This document shows positions 45,022 to 55,183 of a stretch of 64,000 nucleotides of DNA, in pieces (the first letter of the stretch is position 1; each line of letters opens with the position of its first letter). Below the pieces are notes generated by a model. That model was not told the DNA's origin, ran no database searches, and saw nothing but the letters and a program-made list of their open reading frames with translations. The stretch lies in assembly GCF_004209755.1 (NCBI RefSeq), contig NZ_CP035913.1, positions 3,100,001 to 3,164,000 on the forward strand. Reading direction: 5' to 3'. This DNA is from Pseudoduganella lutea (GTDB lineage Bacteria; Pseudomonadota; Gammaproteobacteria; Burkholderiales; Burkholderiaceae_D). The position numbers and the translations under genes are program-made.

Positions 45022-45153
45022 TCAGCACAAGGTGAAGAGCGCCCCGATGGCGAGCACGCTGGCAGGTGCCAGCAGGGCATGGGTGGCCCACGCGCAGACA
45101 GCACACAGCACGATTACGGCTGCGGCAAAGGCCAGGGGTTCGCGCCGTTTCAT
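45022..45153 (-). CDS. 43-residue membrane peptide coupled to MFS gene
   Basis: MKRREPLAFAAAVIVLCAVC starts a 43-residue peptide with two short hydrophobic segments (about 8-25 and 28-42), ending ALFTLC. Its ATG overlaps the MFS stop codon (TGATG), indicating translational coupling. Positive residues at the N-terminus suit membrane insertion. It may stabilise or regulate the transporter. I know of no family, and chance occurrence is possible for so short a frame. Confidence 0.45.
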   Translation of the reverse strand: MKRREPLAFAAAVIVLCAVCAWATHALLAPASVLAIGALFTLC

Positions 45154-46367
45154 CAGGCCATCCGCAATCGCGCCACGGCGCGGTCGTCGATCGGCCAGTG
45201 CAGGGCGGCCGCGGCCAGCCCGACCAGGGCCGACAGCAGCCACATGGCGTCGTACGAGCCGGTGGCATCGAACACGGCGCCGCCCAGCCACATGCCGAGG
45301 AAGCCGCCCAGCTGATGGCCGACGAACACGAAGCCGAACAGCGTGGCGAGGTACTGCACGCCGAACACCTGCGACACGAGGCCATTCGTCAGGGGCACCG
45401 TGCCGAGCCACGTCAAGCCCATCACGAACGCGAATACGTAGACACTGGCCGTGCTGGCGGGCAGCAGCGCGAACGCGAGCAGCGCGCCGGAGCGCACGAG
45501 GTACAGCCCGGCCAGCACGTACTTGCGCCGGTACAGGCCGCCGAGCTGGCCGCACAGGTAGGTACCCGCCACGTTGGCCAGCGCAATGATCGCCAGTGCC
45601 GCCACGCCCGTGTGCGGGCCGAAGCCCTGGTCCACCAGGAAGGCGGGAAAGTGGCCGGCGATGAATGCCAGCTGGAAGCCGCAGGCGAGAAAGCCCGCGT
45701 TCAGCAGCCAGAACCCCTTGTGCGACAAGGCTTCGCGGATCGCGCCGGTCATCGACTGCGGCTGCCGTTCCGGCACCCGGTCCTGCCGGTCGTCCAGTGG
45801 CCATGCGAGCGGTAGGGCGAATGCCAGCACCAGGGCAAAGACCGACAGTGCGGCGATCCAGCCCAGGCCGCCGATCAGCTGCTGCGTGGCGGGCACCATC
45901 GCGAACTGCCCCACGCCACCGACGGCGCCGGCCATGCCCAGCGCCCAGCCGCGCCGCTGCGGCGGCACGATGCGGCTGATGGCGCCGTACACGACGCTGA
46001 ACGTGGTGCCGGACAGTGCCACGCCGACCAGCAGCCCGGCCGACAGCGCGAGCTGCACGCCGGTGGCGGCATGCGCCATCAGGTACAGGCCGAGCGCATA
46101 CAGCAGGCAGCCGCCGGCCAGTACCCGGCGCGCGCCCCAGCGGTCGGCGATCATGCCGGTGAACGGCTGCGCCAGGCCCCACACCAGGTTTTGCAGCGCG
46201 ATCGCCAGCGCGAACGCTTCGCGGCCCCAGCCGCGCGTGCCGGTCATCGGCAGCATGAACAGGCCCTGCACGTGGCGCACGCCCAGCGCCAGGCCGACGA
46301 TGACGCCACCACACAGCACGGCGGCCAGCGGGGAGCGCAGCGCCTTCATGGTCGTCCGGATATCCAT
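45153..46367 (-). CDS. MFS transporter
   Basis: This 404-residue protein has 12 predicted helices. The MFS loop motif is visible as GMIADRWGARRVLAGG after helix 2, and the C-terminal half starts near SHKGFWLLNAGFLACGF. This pattern resembles the oxalate/formate antiporter or CynX-type subfamily. The start at 46367 has AAAGGAGG upstream. The substrate is unknown. Divergent LysR-type regulator genes are not directly adjacent; the nearest LysR gene (46479-47429) is upstream on the same strand. Confidence 0.87.
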   Translation of the reverse strand: MDIRTTMKALRSPLAAVLCGGVIVGLALGVRHVQGLFMLPMTGTRGWGREAFALAIALQNLVWGLAQPFTGMIADRWGARRVLAGGCLLYALGLYLMAHAATGVQLALSAGLLVGVALSGTTFSVVYGAISRIVPPQRRGWALGMAGAVGGVGQFAMVPATQQLIGGLGWIAALSVFALVLAFALPLAWPLDDRQDRVPERQPQSMTGAIREALSHKGFWLLNAGFLACGFQLAFIAGHFPAFLVDQGFGPHTGVAALAIIALANVAGTYLCGQLGGLYRRKYVLAGLYLVRSGALLAFALLPASTASVYVFAFVMGLTWLGTVPLTNGLVSQVFGVQYLATLFGFVFVGHQLGGFLGMWLGGAVFDATGSYDAMWLLSALVGLAAAALHWPIDDRAVARLRMA

Positions 46368-46478
46368 GCTTCCTCCTTTGGAATCCCCAGCATAGCGTCG
46401 CGCCTGCCCATGGCACCAGTGACAAATGGACATGCGATCCATGCGTCGGGCGCATGCGGCCGATGGGAACCGGTGCCG

Positions 46479-47429
46479 TCAGGCCGGTTGCGCCGTGCCG
46501 TTGCCGCCCGCCTCGGCCAGCTGCGCCAGTTCGCGTGACGTGAGCGCCACCTGCCCACGCAGCCAGTCGTGCACGAGCGCGACTTCGCGCCGCGGTTGCT
46601 GCGTGGCCTGCAGCAGCCAGTAGGCATGCCCGGTGCGCATGCGCCGGCCCATCTGCGCCACCAGCCGCCCATCCTTCAGCATCGGCAGCACGAGGGCCAG
46701 CCGGCCCAGGGCCACGCCATTGCCTTCGACTGCTGCCGCGATCACCTGGTCGTAATGGTTGAAGTGCAGCGTGGCCCGGGGCCGGTGCGGCAGGCCGTGA
46801 CGTTGCAGCCACGGCGTCCAGTGCAGGAAGGGGCGGCCGGCATCGTCCAGGTCCAGCAGTACCTCCCGCGCGAGCGCTTCCGGGGCGGCAAAGGCGGTGG
46901 CGGCGATCGTCGGGCTGGCCACGGGCGCCACGTCCTCGTCGAACAACCGTAGCGCATCGGCTGGCACGGCGTCAGGCGGCGCATAGCGGATCGCCAGGTC
47001 GACGCCTTCGCGGCGCAGGTCCATCAGGCGGTTGCTGGTGGCCATGCGAATGTCCACGTCCGCATGCGCCGCCTGGAATACGCCCAGGCGCGGCAGGATC
47101 CACAGGGCAGCCACGCCAATGCTGGCCGAGATCGTGACCGGCTGGGGGAGTTCCCGTTTCAGCGTATCGGCCAGGCCGGACAGCTGGTCGAGCCACGGCG
47201 AAGCGAGATCGAACAACTGCTGGCCGGCCGGTGTCAGCGCGATCGTGCGGTTGCCGCGCACGAAGAGCGGCGTGCCGAGGCGCTCCTCCAGCGCCTGGAT
47301 CTGGCGGCTGACGGCCGATTGCGTCAGGCACAGGTCATGCGACGCGGCGGTGATGGAAAGGCGGCGCGCGGCGGCCACGAAACCGCGCAGCGCATCCAGT
47401 GGCGGCAGGTTCAGCAGCGGATGAGGCAT
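46479..47429 (-). CDS. LysR-family transcriptional regulator (GcvA-like)
   Basis: This 316-residue regulator starts MPHPLLNLPPLDALRGFVAA, with helix-turn-helix SITAASHDLCLTQSAVSRQI and NRTIALTPAGQQLF, the opening characteristic of the GcvA/AmpR-like subgroup. The effector domain contains DVDIRMATSNRLMDLRREGVDLAIRY. The start at 47429 has GGAGG five bases upstream; longer frames are shadows of the opposite gene. It is divergent from a SRPBCC gene 77 bases away, which it may control. Confidence 0.89.
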   Translation of the reverse strand: MPHPLLNLPPLDALRGFVAAARRLSITAASHDLCLTQSAVSRQIQALEERLGTPLFVRGNRTIALTPAGQQLFDLASPWLDQLSGLADTLKRELPQPVTISASIGVAALWILPRLGVFQAAHADVDIRMATSNRLMDLRREGVDLAIRYAPPDAVPADALRLFDEDVAPVASPTIAATAFAAPEALAREVLLDLDDAGRPFLHWTPWLQRHGLPHRPRATLHFNHYDQVIAAAVEGNGVALGRLALVLPMLKDGRLVAQMGRRMRTGHAYWLLQATQQPRREVALVHDWLRGQVALTSRELAQLAEAGGNGTAQPA

Positions 47430-47505
47430 GGGTCCTCCCGGAATCGAACGCCGATCATATCGCATTAAAATAACCGACCGATTGGCCCGACTGATGGAGA
47501 AAGAC

Positions 47506-47970
47506 ATGCAAGACCGCAGCCTGGAACAACGCAGCCTGGACGATTGCAACATCGTGAGTACCCGTGTGCTGGACGCGCCGCGCGAACGGGTATTCGCCGC
47601 CTTCAGCGACCCGGAACAGCTGGCGCAATGGTGGGGCCCGGAAGGCTTCTCGAGCACCTTCCAGGGATTCGACTTCACACCCGGTGGCGCGTGGACATTC
47701 GTGATGCACGGGCCGGACGGCACGACCTACCCGAACGAATCGCACTTCGTGGAGATCGTGCCGCAGGAGCGGATCGTGTTCGACCATGTTTCCGGCCACA
47801 CCTTCCGTGCCACGTTCGAGTTCGCGGACGAAGGCAAGGGAACGCGACTGCGCTGGACGATGCACTTCGGCGATCCGGCCGAGTGCGCGAAGGTGGCGCG
47901 CTTCGTTGCCGGTGCCAACGAGCAGAACCTGGATCGCCTGGCCGCGCTGCTGCACCACCAGGCGGTGTGA
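47506..47970 (+). CDS. SRPBCC (AHSA1-like) protein
   Basis: This 154-residue helix-grip protein has VLDAPRERVFAAFSDPEQLAQWWGPEGF and FDFTPGGAWTFVMHGPDG, with the same domain layout as the protein at 42.1 kb but clearly diverged. ATG 47506 with GGAG at six bases is preferred over other in-frame starts. Divergent LysR regulation is suggested by the short shared promoter region. Ligand and role are unknown. Confidence 0.87.
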   Translation: MQDRSLEQRSLDDCNIVSTRVLDAPRERVFAAFSDPEQLAQWWGPEGFSSTFQGFDFTPGGAWTFVMHGPDGTTYPNESHFVEIVPQERIVFDHVSGHTFRATFEFADEGKGTRLRWTMHFGDPAECAKVARFVAGANEQNLDRLAALLHHQAV

Positions 47971-48021
47971 TCGCAGCAAAAGCGGCGCCTGGAGGCCCTC
48001 ACGCTCCGGGCGCGCCCGCCA

Positions 48022-48675
48022 TCAATGCCCTTCCGAGGCGTTGAACATCGACTTCGCATAAACCAGGCCCAGGCCATAGGCGCCGCCATTGGCCACCGCG
48101 GTCTTGACGGTCTGGTCGTACGTCTCGCCGCGGGCCCAGTCGCGCTGCAGTTCGAGCAGGTATTGCAGCGACGTGATCGGGCGGGCGCCGGCCTGCACCA
48201 TGCGCTGCACGGCCATGTCGTGCGCTTCGGCGGTGATGTCGCCGGAAGCATCGGTGATCACGTACACCTCGAAGCCCTGGTCCAGCGCGGACAGCGCAGG
48301 CCCGACGATGCACACGGACGTCCACAGCCCGGCCATCACGATGCGGCCCTTGCCGATGGCATTCACGCGGTCGGCGATGCGCTGGTCTTCCCACGTGTTC
48401 ATCGTGGTGCGGTCGATCGGCTTCTGGTCCGGGAACACGGACTGGATCTCGTCGTAGATCGGGCCGGAGAACGACTCGGCCGCCACCGTGGTCAGGATGG
48501 TCGGCACCTTGAATTCGGCGGCCGCCTTCGACACCAGCGCGGTGTTATTGCGCAGCACGGTGGCGTCGATCGATTTCGTGGCAAACGACATCTGCGACTG
48601 GTGATCGATCAGGATCAGCGTGTGGTCGGCACCGTTCAGCAGGGTTTTACCGGGTTGGGCTTTGGCGATCGGCAT
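48022..48675 (-). CDS. Isochorismatase-family hydrolase (YcaC-like)
   Basis: This 217-residue cysteine hydrolase has HTLILIDHQSQMSF with the catalytic Asp, and GLWTSVCIVGPALSALDQGFEVYVITDAS with the nucleophile Cys, as in the YcaC group. The substrate of YcaC-type proteins is not known; isochorismatase and nicotinamidase activities belong to related families. The start at 48675 has AGGAG seven bases upstream. A longer frame reaching into the DUF2269 gene is a chance extension. Confidence 0.9.
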   Translation of the reverse strand: MPIAKAQPGKTLLNGADHTLILIDHQSQMSFATKSIDATVLRNNTALVSKAAAEFKVPTILTTVAAESFSGPIYDEIQSVFPDQKPIDRTTMNTWEDQRIADRVNAIGKGRIVMAGLWTSVCIVGPALSALDQGFEVYVITDASGDITAEAHDMAVQRMVQAGARPITSLQYLLELQRDWARGETYDQTVKTAVANGGAYGLGLVYAKSMFNASEGH

Positions 48676-48845
48676 GATGTTTTCTCCTGGAGTTTTGATT
48701 AAATTGTCGATATCTTCGAAAGTCTGGCGCCGCGTTGTTGTGTGTGCGCTGCGTCGATGGAATGAAGTATGAACAACCCTGGAAGAAAACAAAAACGGAA
48801 AGATTACCTTTCTATGATCGAAAAAATCGAACGCCCTGAAACGGG

Positions 48846-49310
48846 CTATATCGGCTTGGCCACCATCAGCCAGAACACGGCGAGGAAGGCGAAAAACGCG
48901 GGAATGCCCAGCGCCACCCAGATCCGGAAATAGCGCCAGAACCGTGGCGGCAGCGGCGTGTTCGCCGCCACGGCCGCGGCGGACAAATCGCGCAGCCGCA
49001 TCTGCAGCCACACGACCGGCAGCCAGCACAGTCCGGCGATGGCGAACAGCGCCACCGACCACACGATCCACCTGGCATGCAGCGGATAACCGGCGATGTG
49101 GACGAGATAAAAGCCGGTCAGGGGCTGGACGACCATCGTCGTGGCCGTGAAGAGCCAGTCGGCCATGACGACGATGCGCGACACCACGGCGATGGCGGCC
49201 ACATTGCGGCTGATGACGGTGAACAGCAGGTACCAGGCCGACCCGATGCCGGTCCCGAACAGGAACGTGGCACTGAGGATGTGCAGCCACTTCACGACGA
49301 GGTATTCCAT
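48846..49310 (-). CDS. DUF2269 family membrane protein
   Basis: This 154-residue inner-membrane protein with four helices opens with the DUF2269 pattern (VVKWLHILSATFLFGTGIGSAWYL). His and Gly in helix 1 are family features and could be ligands, but no cofactor has been shown. The gene starts four bases after the stop of the upstream SDR-DoxX fusion, so the two are co-transcribed. Role unknown. Confidence 0.87.
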   Translation of the reverse strand: MEYLVVKWLHILSATFLFGTGIGSAWYLLFTVISRNVAAIAVVSRIVVMADWLFTATTMVVQPLTGFYLVHIAGYPLHARWIVWSVALFAIAGLCWLPVVWLQMRLRDLSAAAVAANTPLPPRFWRYFRIWVALGIPAFFAFLAVFWLMVAKPI

Positions 49311-49314
49311 TGCG

Positions 49315-50583
49315 CTAATCCTTTTTTTCCAGCTCGTACAGCAGCCAGATCGCGGCCAGCATCGGCAGGTTCTTGCTGAGCGGGCCGTAAGGGTGCCAGA
49401 CGAATTCCGGCAGGCGCAGCGCGATCACCACGGTATAGAAGCCGATCAGGCCCAGCTGCGCCAGCCACAGCGGGCGGCGCCAGCGCCGTGGCAGGGCCAG
49501 CGTGCCGATGCCGAATGCGAGATCGAGGGCGCTGGCGCCATACAGCATCAGCGGCGTCAGCAGGGCAGGGATGCCGGTGCGCTCGAGCAGCCGGTAGCTG
49601 TCGTCCACGGGCCAGGCGAATGCGGACACATAGGCGGTCCAGATCCACACGGCCGCCAGGCTGGTGCGCAGCATGGGCAGCAGCCAGTCCAGCTGCGCTT
49701 CGCGGCGTTCCGCCTGTGGATGAGTGATGAACTTGTCCACAGGGCGCGGCGGGCGGCCCAGCAGCCGCGTCGTCGCCGCGGGATCGGCGGTGTTGCCGCG
49801 GGCGAGCATGCTCAGCGTGTCCGGTGTCAGCGGACTGCCCGGCACGAAGCCGCCCAGCCACGCCATGCCCCGGGCAAGCGTGTACGGCAGGCGCAGCACG
49901 CGCAGGCGGCCCAGGCCGAGGGAGCGCCGCAGCGCGCCCAGGTAGCCGATGAACGGCAGGGGCGCGGGCCCCACGAGGGGCACCCGGGCGCTGCGCGGCC
50001 CGCCGGTTTCGTCCAATAGCGCGAGGATCGCCTGGCACACTTCGTCCACGTGCACCGGCTGCACCGGCTGCGGCGCCGTGCCGAAGCGCACCGCGAACGG
50101 CATCGTGGCCAGCATGCGGAACAGGCGCGAACTGGCGCCCTCGGGGCCATACACCAGCGACGGTTGCACGATGCGGGAACGCACGGGCAGCGCGGCCAGG
50201 AAATCGTCGGCGGCCTTCTTGCTCAGGTGATAGGGCGTGGTGGCTTCTTCGTCGGCACCCAGCGCGGAGACCTGGATCACGAGCCGCACGCGCGCGTCCA
50301 CGCAGGCGGCGAACAGCGCACGCGGCGTTTCGGCATGCAGTCGCGTGAACGTCTGCCCCGGCGTCTCCTGGATGATGCCGACGCAGTTGATCACGGCGTC
50401 CACGCCGGACAGGCGCGCCACCCAGGCCGATTTTTCGCTATCGTGGGCGAAATCGGCCTCGATGAAGTCGCATCCCGGCTGCCGGCGGCGCCCCGCGCAC
50501 AGCACGCGGTGGCCTCTTGCGCGCAGCAACGGCAACAAGCGGGAACCGAGAAAGCCGGTTGAACCGGTCAGCAGAATCACCAT
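49315..50583 (-). CDS. NAD(P)-binding (atypical SDR) and DoxX-like membrane fusion
   Basis: A 422-residue fusion. Residues 1-285 form an atypical SDR with LLTGSTGFLGSRLLPLLRA and VDAVINCVGIIQE, the pattern of NDUFA9-like proteins; the YxxxK motif is visible as YHLSK. Residues 300-420 add four membrane helices like a DoxX-type domain (LTPLMLYGASALDLAFGIGTL). Such fusions are predicted to bind NAD(P) at the membrane, possibly in quinone or stress metabolism. It is coupled to the DUF2269 gene. The exact function is unknown. Confidence 0.85.
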   Translation of the reverse strand: MVILLTGSTGFLGSRLLPLLRARGHRVLCAGRRRQPGCDFIEADFAHDSEKSAWVARLSGVDAVINCVGIIQETPGQTFTRLHAETPRALFAACVDARVRLVIQVSALGADEEATTPYHLSKKAADDFLAALPVRSRIVQPSLVYGPEGASSRLFRMLATMPFAVRFGTAPQPVQPVHVDEVCQAILALLDETGGPRSARVPLVGPAPLPFIGYLGALRRSLGLGRLRVLRLPYTLARGMAWLGGFVPGSPLTPDTLSMLARGNTADPAATTRLLGRPPRPVDKFITHPQAERREAQLDWLLPMLRTSLAAVWIWTAYVSAFAWPVDDSYRLLERTGIPALLTPLMLYGASALDLAFGIGTLALPRRWRRPLWLAQLGLIGFYTVVIALRLPEFVWHPYGPLSKNLPMLAAIWLLYELEKKD

Positions 50584-50646
50584 CGCAAGCCCTCTTCGTT
50601 ACGGAGGGTCAAGTATAGGAAGAAACAAGAACATTCGGAGAACGGT

Positions 50647-51126
50647 ATGGATAACTGGAAGCAGGTCATTATCAAGGGCATGATGCCGGGCGCGCTGGCG
50701 AGCCTGGCATCGACAGGTGCGCTGGCACTGCGCTCGAAGCAGGAAACGGGCAGCCCCTATGCGGGCGCGAACGCCATCAGCCACGTGGTATGGGGCGACA
50801 GAGCATTCGTGAACGACGAACCCACCTGGAAGTACACATTGACGGGCTATGCGATCCACCACGCCAGCTCGCATTTCTGGGCCAGCATCTTCGAGCAGGC
50901 CGCGGGCAAGGTGTTCGACAAGCCGGGCGTGGCTTCCAAGCTGGCATCGGCGGCCGCGGCATCGGCCGTGGCCTGCTTCGTCGACTACAAGCTGACGCCG
51001 GAGCGCCTGCAGCCGGGCTTCGACGTGCGCCTGTCGAAACGTTCGCTGGCGCTCGTGTATGGCGCCTTTGCCATCGGGCTGGCGGCGGGCGCCTTGTTCA
51101 ACCACCGCCAGGGCAAGTCTTCCTGA
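50647..51126 (+). CDS. Conserved hypothetical membrane protein
   Basis: This 159-residue protein has hydrophobic segments near residues 12-30, 92-110 and 133-150. His residues (ISHVVWG and YAIHHASSHFWASIFEQ) stand in and between the predicted helices. It resembles small DUF1440-like membrane proteins, but I do not claim a family. The gene follows a weak ribosome site (GGAGAACGGT) and is divergent from the SDR-DoxX fusion. No role can be given. Confidence 0.65.
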   Translation: MDNWKQVIIKGMMPGALASLASTGALALRSKQETGSPYAGANAISHVVWGDRAFVNDEPTWKYTLTGYAIHHASSHFWASIFEQAAGKVFDKPGVASKLASAAAASAVACFVDYKLTPERLQPGFDVRLSKRSLALVYGAFAIGLAAGALFNHRQGKSS

Positions 51127-51142
51127 GCGGCAGGGGGCGGCC

Positions 51143-54100
51143 TCACGGTTCGCCGCCCGCCTGCACAAGCCAGGCGCGGCCCGCCTCCAGCACCAGCGCC
51201 AGTTCGTGGCGCACCGCGGCGAAGGAGGGCGCCAGCTCGTTGGCGGGCAGTTCCGCGATCGCCATCTCGGCATCCATCGTGGCCTTGATCAGCCGTTTCG
51301 CGCCGAGCACGCCGATGGCGCCGCGCAGCGTGTGGAAAGTGCGCGCGGCGGCTTGCACATCGCCGGCTGCCAGCGCCTGGTCCGCTTCATCGGCCGGGGC
51401 CATGCCGCCTTCGAGGGCACTTTCCACCATCTTGCGCATCAACGCCCGGCCTTTCGGATCGCGGCCCATCACGCGCGCCAGGCTGTCCATGCTGAACACG
51501 GGTTCATCGCCCTGCGCCGCAGGCAGTACCTGCCCGGACGCATCCGTCGACCTGCGCCGCGCCGGCACGTAGCGCTCGATCACCGTCATCATCTCTTCGA
51601 CAACGACCGGCTTGGCGATGAAGTCGGTGATGCCGGCCGCCATGCAGCGGTCCCGCTCGGAGGACAGCACGCCGGCCGTCATCGCGATGACGGGCAATGT
51701 CAGTTGCAGCTCGGTGCGAATGGCCGCGGTCGCCGAGAAGCCGTCCAGCACGGGCATCTGCATGTCCATCAGCACGATGTCGTAGCGCTGCGCATCGACC
51801 CGCAGCACGTCGAGCGCCTGCTGGCCGTCGCCCGCCACGTCGAGCGTGGCACCGGCATGCTCGAGGATGCCGCGCGCCACCGCCTGGTTCAGCGGATTGT
51901 CCTCGACCAGCAGGAAATGCACGCCTTGCAGTCGGCCCGTATGGCTGCCGGTGGCGGGCACCAGTTCGCTGCCGCCGACCTTCACCACCAGTGCCTGGTG
52001 CAGCGCGTCGAACAGCGTGGAACTGGTGATCGGCTTGACCAGCACGGCATCGGCTTCGGCGCTTCGGGAGATTTCCTCGAGCCGCTCGCGCGCGAACGCA
52101 TTGAGCATCACCACGATCGGTTGCCGCTGGCCGACCGCCTCGCGGCGGATCGCCGCGGCCGGCGCGTGGCCGTCCGGGCCAGCCATGTGCCAGTCGGCCA
52201 GCACCACGTCGTACGGCCGGCCGCTGCGGAGGCGGAACGAGAACATCGCCAGCGCGGCGCTGCCGGAATCGACGAGCTCCGCTTCCCAGCCCCAGGCGCG
52301 GATCAGCCGGCCGATCAGGTCGCGGCTGGTGGCATTGTCGTCCGCCACCAGCACGGCCAGGTGGCCGGCCGCGGGCTTGCGTGGCGCTTCCAGCCGGGGC
52401 AGCACGCCGAACGGCAGCGTGAACCAGAAGCGGCTGCCCTTGCCCGGTTCGCTTTCGACCTGGATCTCGCCACCCATCAGTTCGATCAGCCGGCGCGTGA
52501 TCGCCAGCCCCAGGCCGGTGCCGCCGAAGCGGCGCGTGATGCTTTCATCGGCCTGCGTGAAGGCCTGGAACAGGTGCGACAGCTGTTCCGGGTTCATGCC
52601 CATGCCGGTATCGCGTACCTCGAAACGCAGCCGCGCGGTGGCGGCGTCCTGCTCTTCGACCTTGACCTCGACCACGACCTCGCCCTGGGCGGTGAACTTG
52701 ATCGCGTTGCCGGCCAGGTTCACCAGCACCTGCTGCAACCGCAGCGCGTCGCCATGCAGCAGCCGGGGTACCTCGGCATCGACGACGATGGCCAGTTCCA
52801 GTTCCTTGTCGCCCGCATTCATCGTCATGGTCGTGGCCAGGGTGCTCATCGATTCGTCCAGGTCGAACTCGACGGGCGACAGTTCCATGCGCTGCGCCTC
52901 GATCTTGGAGAAATCCAGCACGTCGTTCAGGATGCCCAGCAGCGAATCGCCGGCGGTGCGGATCATGTGCAGGTACTTGCGCTGCTGCGGCGCGAGGTCG
53001 GTGTTCTGCAGCAGTTGCGCCATGCCCAGCACGGCATTCATCGGCGTGCGGATTTCATGGCTCATGTTGGCCACGAAGTCGCTCTTGGCGCGGTTCGCCG
53101 CCTCGGCCCGGTCGCGCGCCCGTTCCAGCTCGGCGGCGCGCATTTCCAGCTCCTCCATCAGCTCGCGCGCATGGTCGTCGGCCGCCTCGCGCTCGCGCAT
53201 CAGGGCGTTGAATGCACCGGTCAGCTCGCCGACCTCGTCGCGCGACGTGACCGGCAGCGGCGTGAAGTGCCGCGGGTCGCCCCGCAGGGCGCCGATCGCG
53301 TCACGCAGGCGCATCAGCGGCGACATCAGCCGCAACATGACCCAGGTGATGACGGCGGCGGTGACGAGCGAGGCCAGCGAGCCCCATAACGCCAGCCGTG
53401 TCAGCAAGTCTTTGAACGGTTCGAAGGCTTCCTCGGCGGGCAGGTTGGCGACCAGGATCCACGGCACCGTCTTCAGCCGCTTGTAGCTGAGCAGCGAGCG
53501 CACGCCGCTGCCGTCGGCACTGACCGTGGTGCCCTCGAAGCCTTCGCGCAGGGCCAGCAGGGTGGCGGAAAAACCGCCCGGATCGCGTGGCTGCAGCAGG
53601 CGGGCCGGATCGGGGTGCACCACGTAGACCGACGGTTCGTAGCCGGTGACGATGTAGTAATAGCCGGTGCGGCCCACCTTGGCCGTGCGCAGGTGGCCCA
53701 GCAGGTTGTCCTTGTACAGCCGCAGCACGCCGATCAGCACGCAGGCCACGTCGCCTTCCTCGCTGAGCACGGGCGCGACGATCTGCACGACGGGCTGCCT
53801 GTTCGCCTTGCCGATCACCGGTTCGGCAATCAGCGGCGCCTTTTCCCGCATCACGCGCTGGAAGTAGGCGCGCTCCACCACGCTGACGCCGGGGCGGCCC
53901 GGCAGCGCCGGCACGTCCGCCACGATGGTGCCGGCGGGACTGACGACGAGGATGTCGTCGAACAGGCGAAGCACGGCGCGGTAGTCGTAGTGGGCGCGCA
54001 GGGCCGGCGGGTCATTGCAGATCTCGCGCGGCTGCCAGCGGGCCGATTCGGCAACGATGTCGCGCAGCAGCGCCATGCGTTCATCGAGTTCCAGTGCGGT

Positions 54101-54253
54101 ACGGGCGATCAGCGCGTCCTGCTGGGCAAACAGCACGCGCGAGAAATCCTTCTGCATGCGCTGGGCCTGCAGCACGGTGACCAGCGCGATCATCACGATC
54201 GACGTGATGGTCGTCGCCAGCGCGACTTTCGCCTTGATACCAAGCGGTCGCAT
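51143..54253 (-). CDS. Hybrid histidine kinase: Cache, HAMP, HisKA, HATPase, two receivers, HPt
   Basis: This 1036-residue membrane kinase has an N-terminal helix (about 8-28), a large periplasmic Cache sensor ([19 protein letters not shown]), a second helix and HAMP (near 300-365), coiled coil, HisKA ([16 protein letters not shown]), HATPase ([24 protein letters not shown]), receiver 1 (VLVADDN, VLADWHM), receiver 2 ([18 protein letters not shown]) and a C-terminal HPt ([15 protein letters not shown]). Both receivers keep the phospho-acceptor Asp. It probably senses a small solute and relays phosphate to a response regulator encoded elsewhere. The start at 54253 has GGAGGAG upstream; a GTG at 54268 is less likely. 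Confidence 0.92.
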   Translation of the reverse strand: MRPLGIKAKVALATTITSIVMIALVTVLQAQRMQKDFSRVLFAQQDALIARTALELDERMALLRDIVAESARWQPREICNDPPALRAHYDYRAVLRLFDDILVVSPAGTIVADVPALPGRPGVSVVERAYFQRVMREKAPLIAEPVIGKANRQPVVQIVAPVLSEEGDVACVLIGVLRLYKDNLLGHLRTAKVGRTGYYYIVTGYEPSVYVVHPDPARLLQPRDPGGFSATLLALREGFEGTTVSADGSGVRSLLSYKRLKTVPWILVANLPAEEAFEPFKDLLTRLALWGSLASLVTAAVITWVMLRLMSPLMRLRDAIGALRGDPRHFTPLPVTSRDEVGELTGAFNALMREREAADDHARELMEELEMRAAELERARDRAEAANRAKSDFVANMSHEIRTPMNAVLGMAQLLQNTDLAPQQRKYLHMIRTAGDSLLGILNDVLDFSKIEAQRMELSPVEFDLDESMSTLATTMTMNAGDKELELAIVVDAEVPRLLHGDALRLQQVLVNLAGNAIKFTAQGEVVVEVKVEEQDAATARLRFEVRDTGMGMNPEQLSHLFQAFTQADESITRRFGGTGLGLAITRRLIELMGGEIQVESEPGKGSRFWFTLPFGVLPRLEAPRKPAAGHLAVLVADDNATSRDLIGRLIRAWGWEAELVDSGSAALAMFSFRLRSGRPYDVVLADWHMAGPDGHAPAAAIRREAVGQRQPIVVMLNAFARERLEEISRSAEADAVLVKPITSSTLFDALHQALVVKVGGSELVPATGSHTGRLQGVHFLLVEDNPLNQAVARGILEHAGATLDVAGDGQQALDVLRVDAQRYDIVLMDMQMPVLDGFSATAAIRTELQLTLPVIAMTAGVLSSERDRCMAAGITDFIAKPVVVEEMMTVIERYVPARRRSTDASGQVLPAAQGDEPVFSMDSLARVMGRDPKGRALMRKMVESALEGGMAPADEADQALAAGDVQAAARTFHTLRGAIGVLGAKRLIKATMDAEMAIAELPANELAPSFAAVRHELALVLEAGRAWLVQAGGEP

Positions 54254-54397
54254 GTCTCCTCCCGCCACGATGTTGTCGGGCCACTATGCGCCGCCGGGTC
54301 ACTTGCACACTGTGCGGAAGGGCACGCTGCAGGCAAGTTTCCCGGCGTCGTGTTGGCAAGTGCTATCAAGTACACTGTGAGGCACCGTAACCGGACC

Positions 54398-55162
54398 ATG
54401 ACCATGATGCACGAGCTTCCCTCCCTGACCCTGCCCGGCGCAACGATCGACATCCTGAAGGCGCGCTGCGCCACCTGCAGCATGCACCAGCTATGCCTGC
54501 CGATGGGGCTGGAAGTGGGTGACATGGACAAGCTCGACGAGATCATCGGCCGGCGTCGCAGGCTGCAGAAGGGCGAGAACCTGTTCCGCATCGGCGACCC
54601 GTTTACGCGCCTGTACGCGATCCGGCTCGGCCATTTCAAGACCTACCAGATCAATGCCCATGGCGAGGAACAGGTGACGGGTTTCCAGATGGGCGGTGAA
54701 CTGCTGGGCATGGACGCGATCAGTACCGACCGCCACTACTGCAGCGCGCAGGCGCTGGAAGACAGCGAAGTGTGCGAAATCCCGTTCGCCAGCCTGGAAC
54801 AGCTGCTGGTCGACATGCCGACCCTGCTGCGCCACTTCCATCGCATGATGAGCCAGGAAATCACGCGCGAGCAAAGCGTGATGCTATTGCTGGGCAATAT
54901 GCAGGCCACGCAGCGCTTTGCCGCCTTCCTCGTCAACCTGGCTTCGCGTTACGAAGCGCGCGGGTACTCGGGCACCGCGTTCCACCTGCGCATGTCGCGC
55001 GAGGATATCGGCAACTACCTGGGCCTCACGATCGAGAGCATCAGCCGCCTGCTGAACAAGTTCAAGAAGCAGGGCTTGCTGAAGGTGGCGAACCGCGAGA
55101 TCGAGGTGCTCGACCTGCCGCGGCTGAAAGCCATCACGGCGGGCACCGAAACCTGCGCCTGA
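54398..55162 (+). CDS. fnr: FNR-family oxygen-responsive regulator
   Basis: This 254-residue regulator has the four FNR cysteines that hold the oxygen-labile [4Fe-4S] cluster: Cys24, Cys27 and Cys33 (RCATCSMHQLC) and Cys115 (RHYCSAQAL). A cyclic-nucleotide-binding-like domain follows, then a helix-turn-helix with FNR-type recognition helix (GLTIESISRLLNKFK, with E..SR). The start at 54398 (MTMMHELPSL) has a weak ribosome site; 54404 and 54407 are close alternatives. It lies beside the cbb3 oxidase locus, and an FNR box precedes ccoN. It probably activates that locus under low oxygen. Confidence 0.94.
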   Translation: MTMMHELPSLTLPGATIDILKARCATCSMHQLCLPMGLEVGDMDKLDEIIGRRRRLQKGENLFRIGDPFTRLYAIRLGHFKTYQINAHGEEQVTGFQMGGELLGMDAISTDRHYCSAQALEDSEVCEIPFASLEQLLVDMPTLLRHFHRMMSQEITREQSVMLLLGNMQATQRFAAFLVNLASRYEARGYSGTAFHLRMSREDIGNYLGLTIESISRLLNKFKKQGLLKVANREIEVLDLPRLKAITAGTETCA

Positions 55163-55183
55163 CTGCCAGCGGCCTGCCAGCGC

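Noticed and set aside
48022..49290. Long fusion of isochorismatase-type hydrolase with an upstream 200-residue part
   Set aside because: The upstream part is a frame-shifted shadow of DUF2269; the AGGAG-preceded start at 48675 gives the normal YcaC length.
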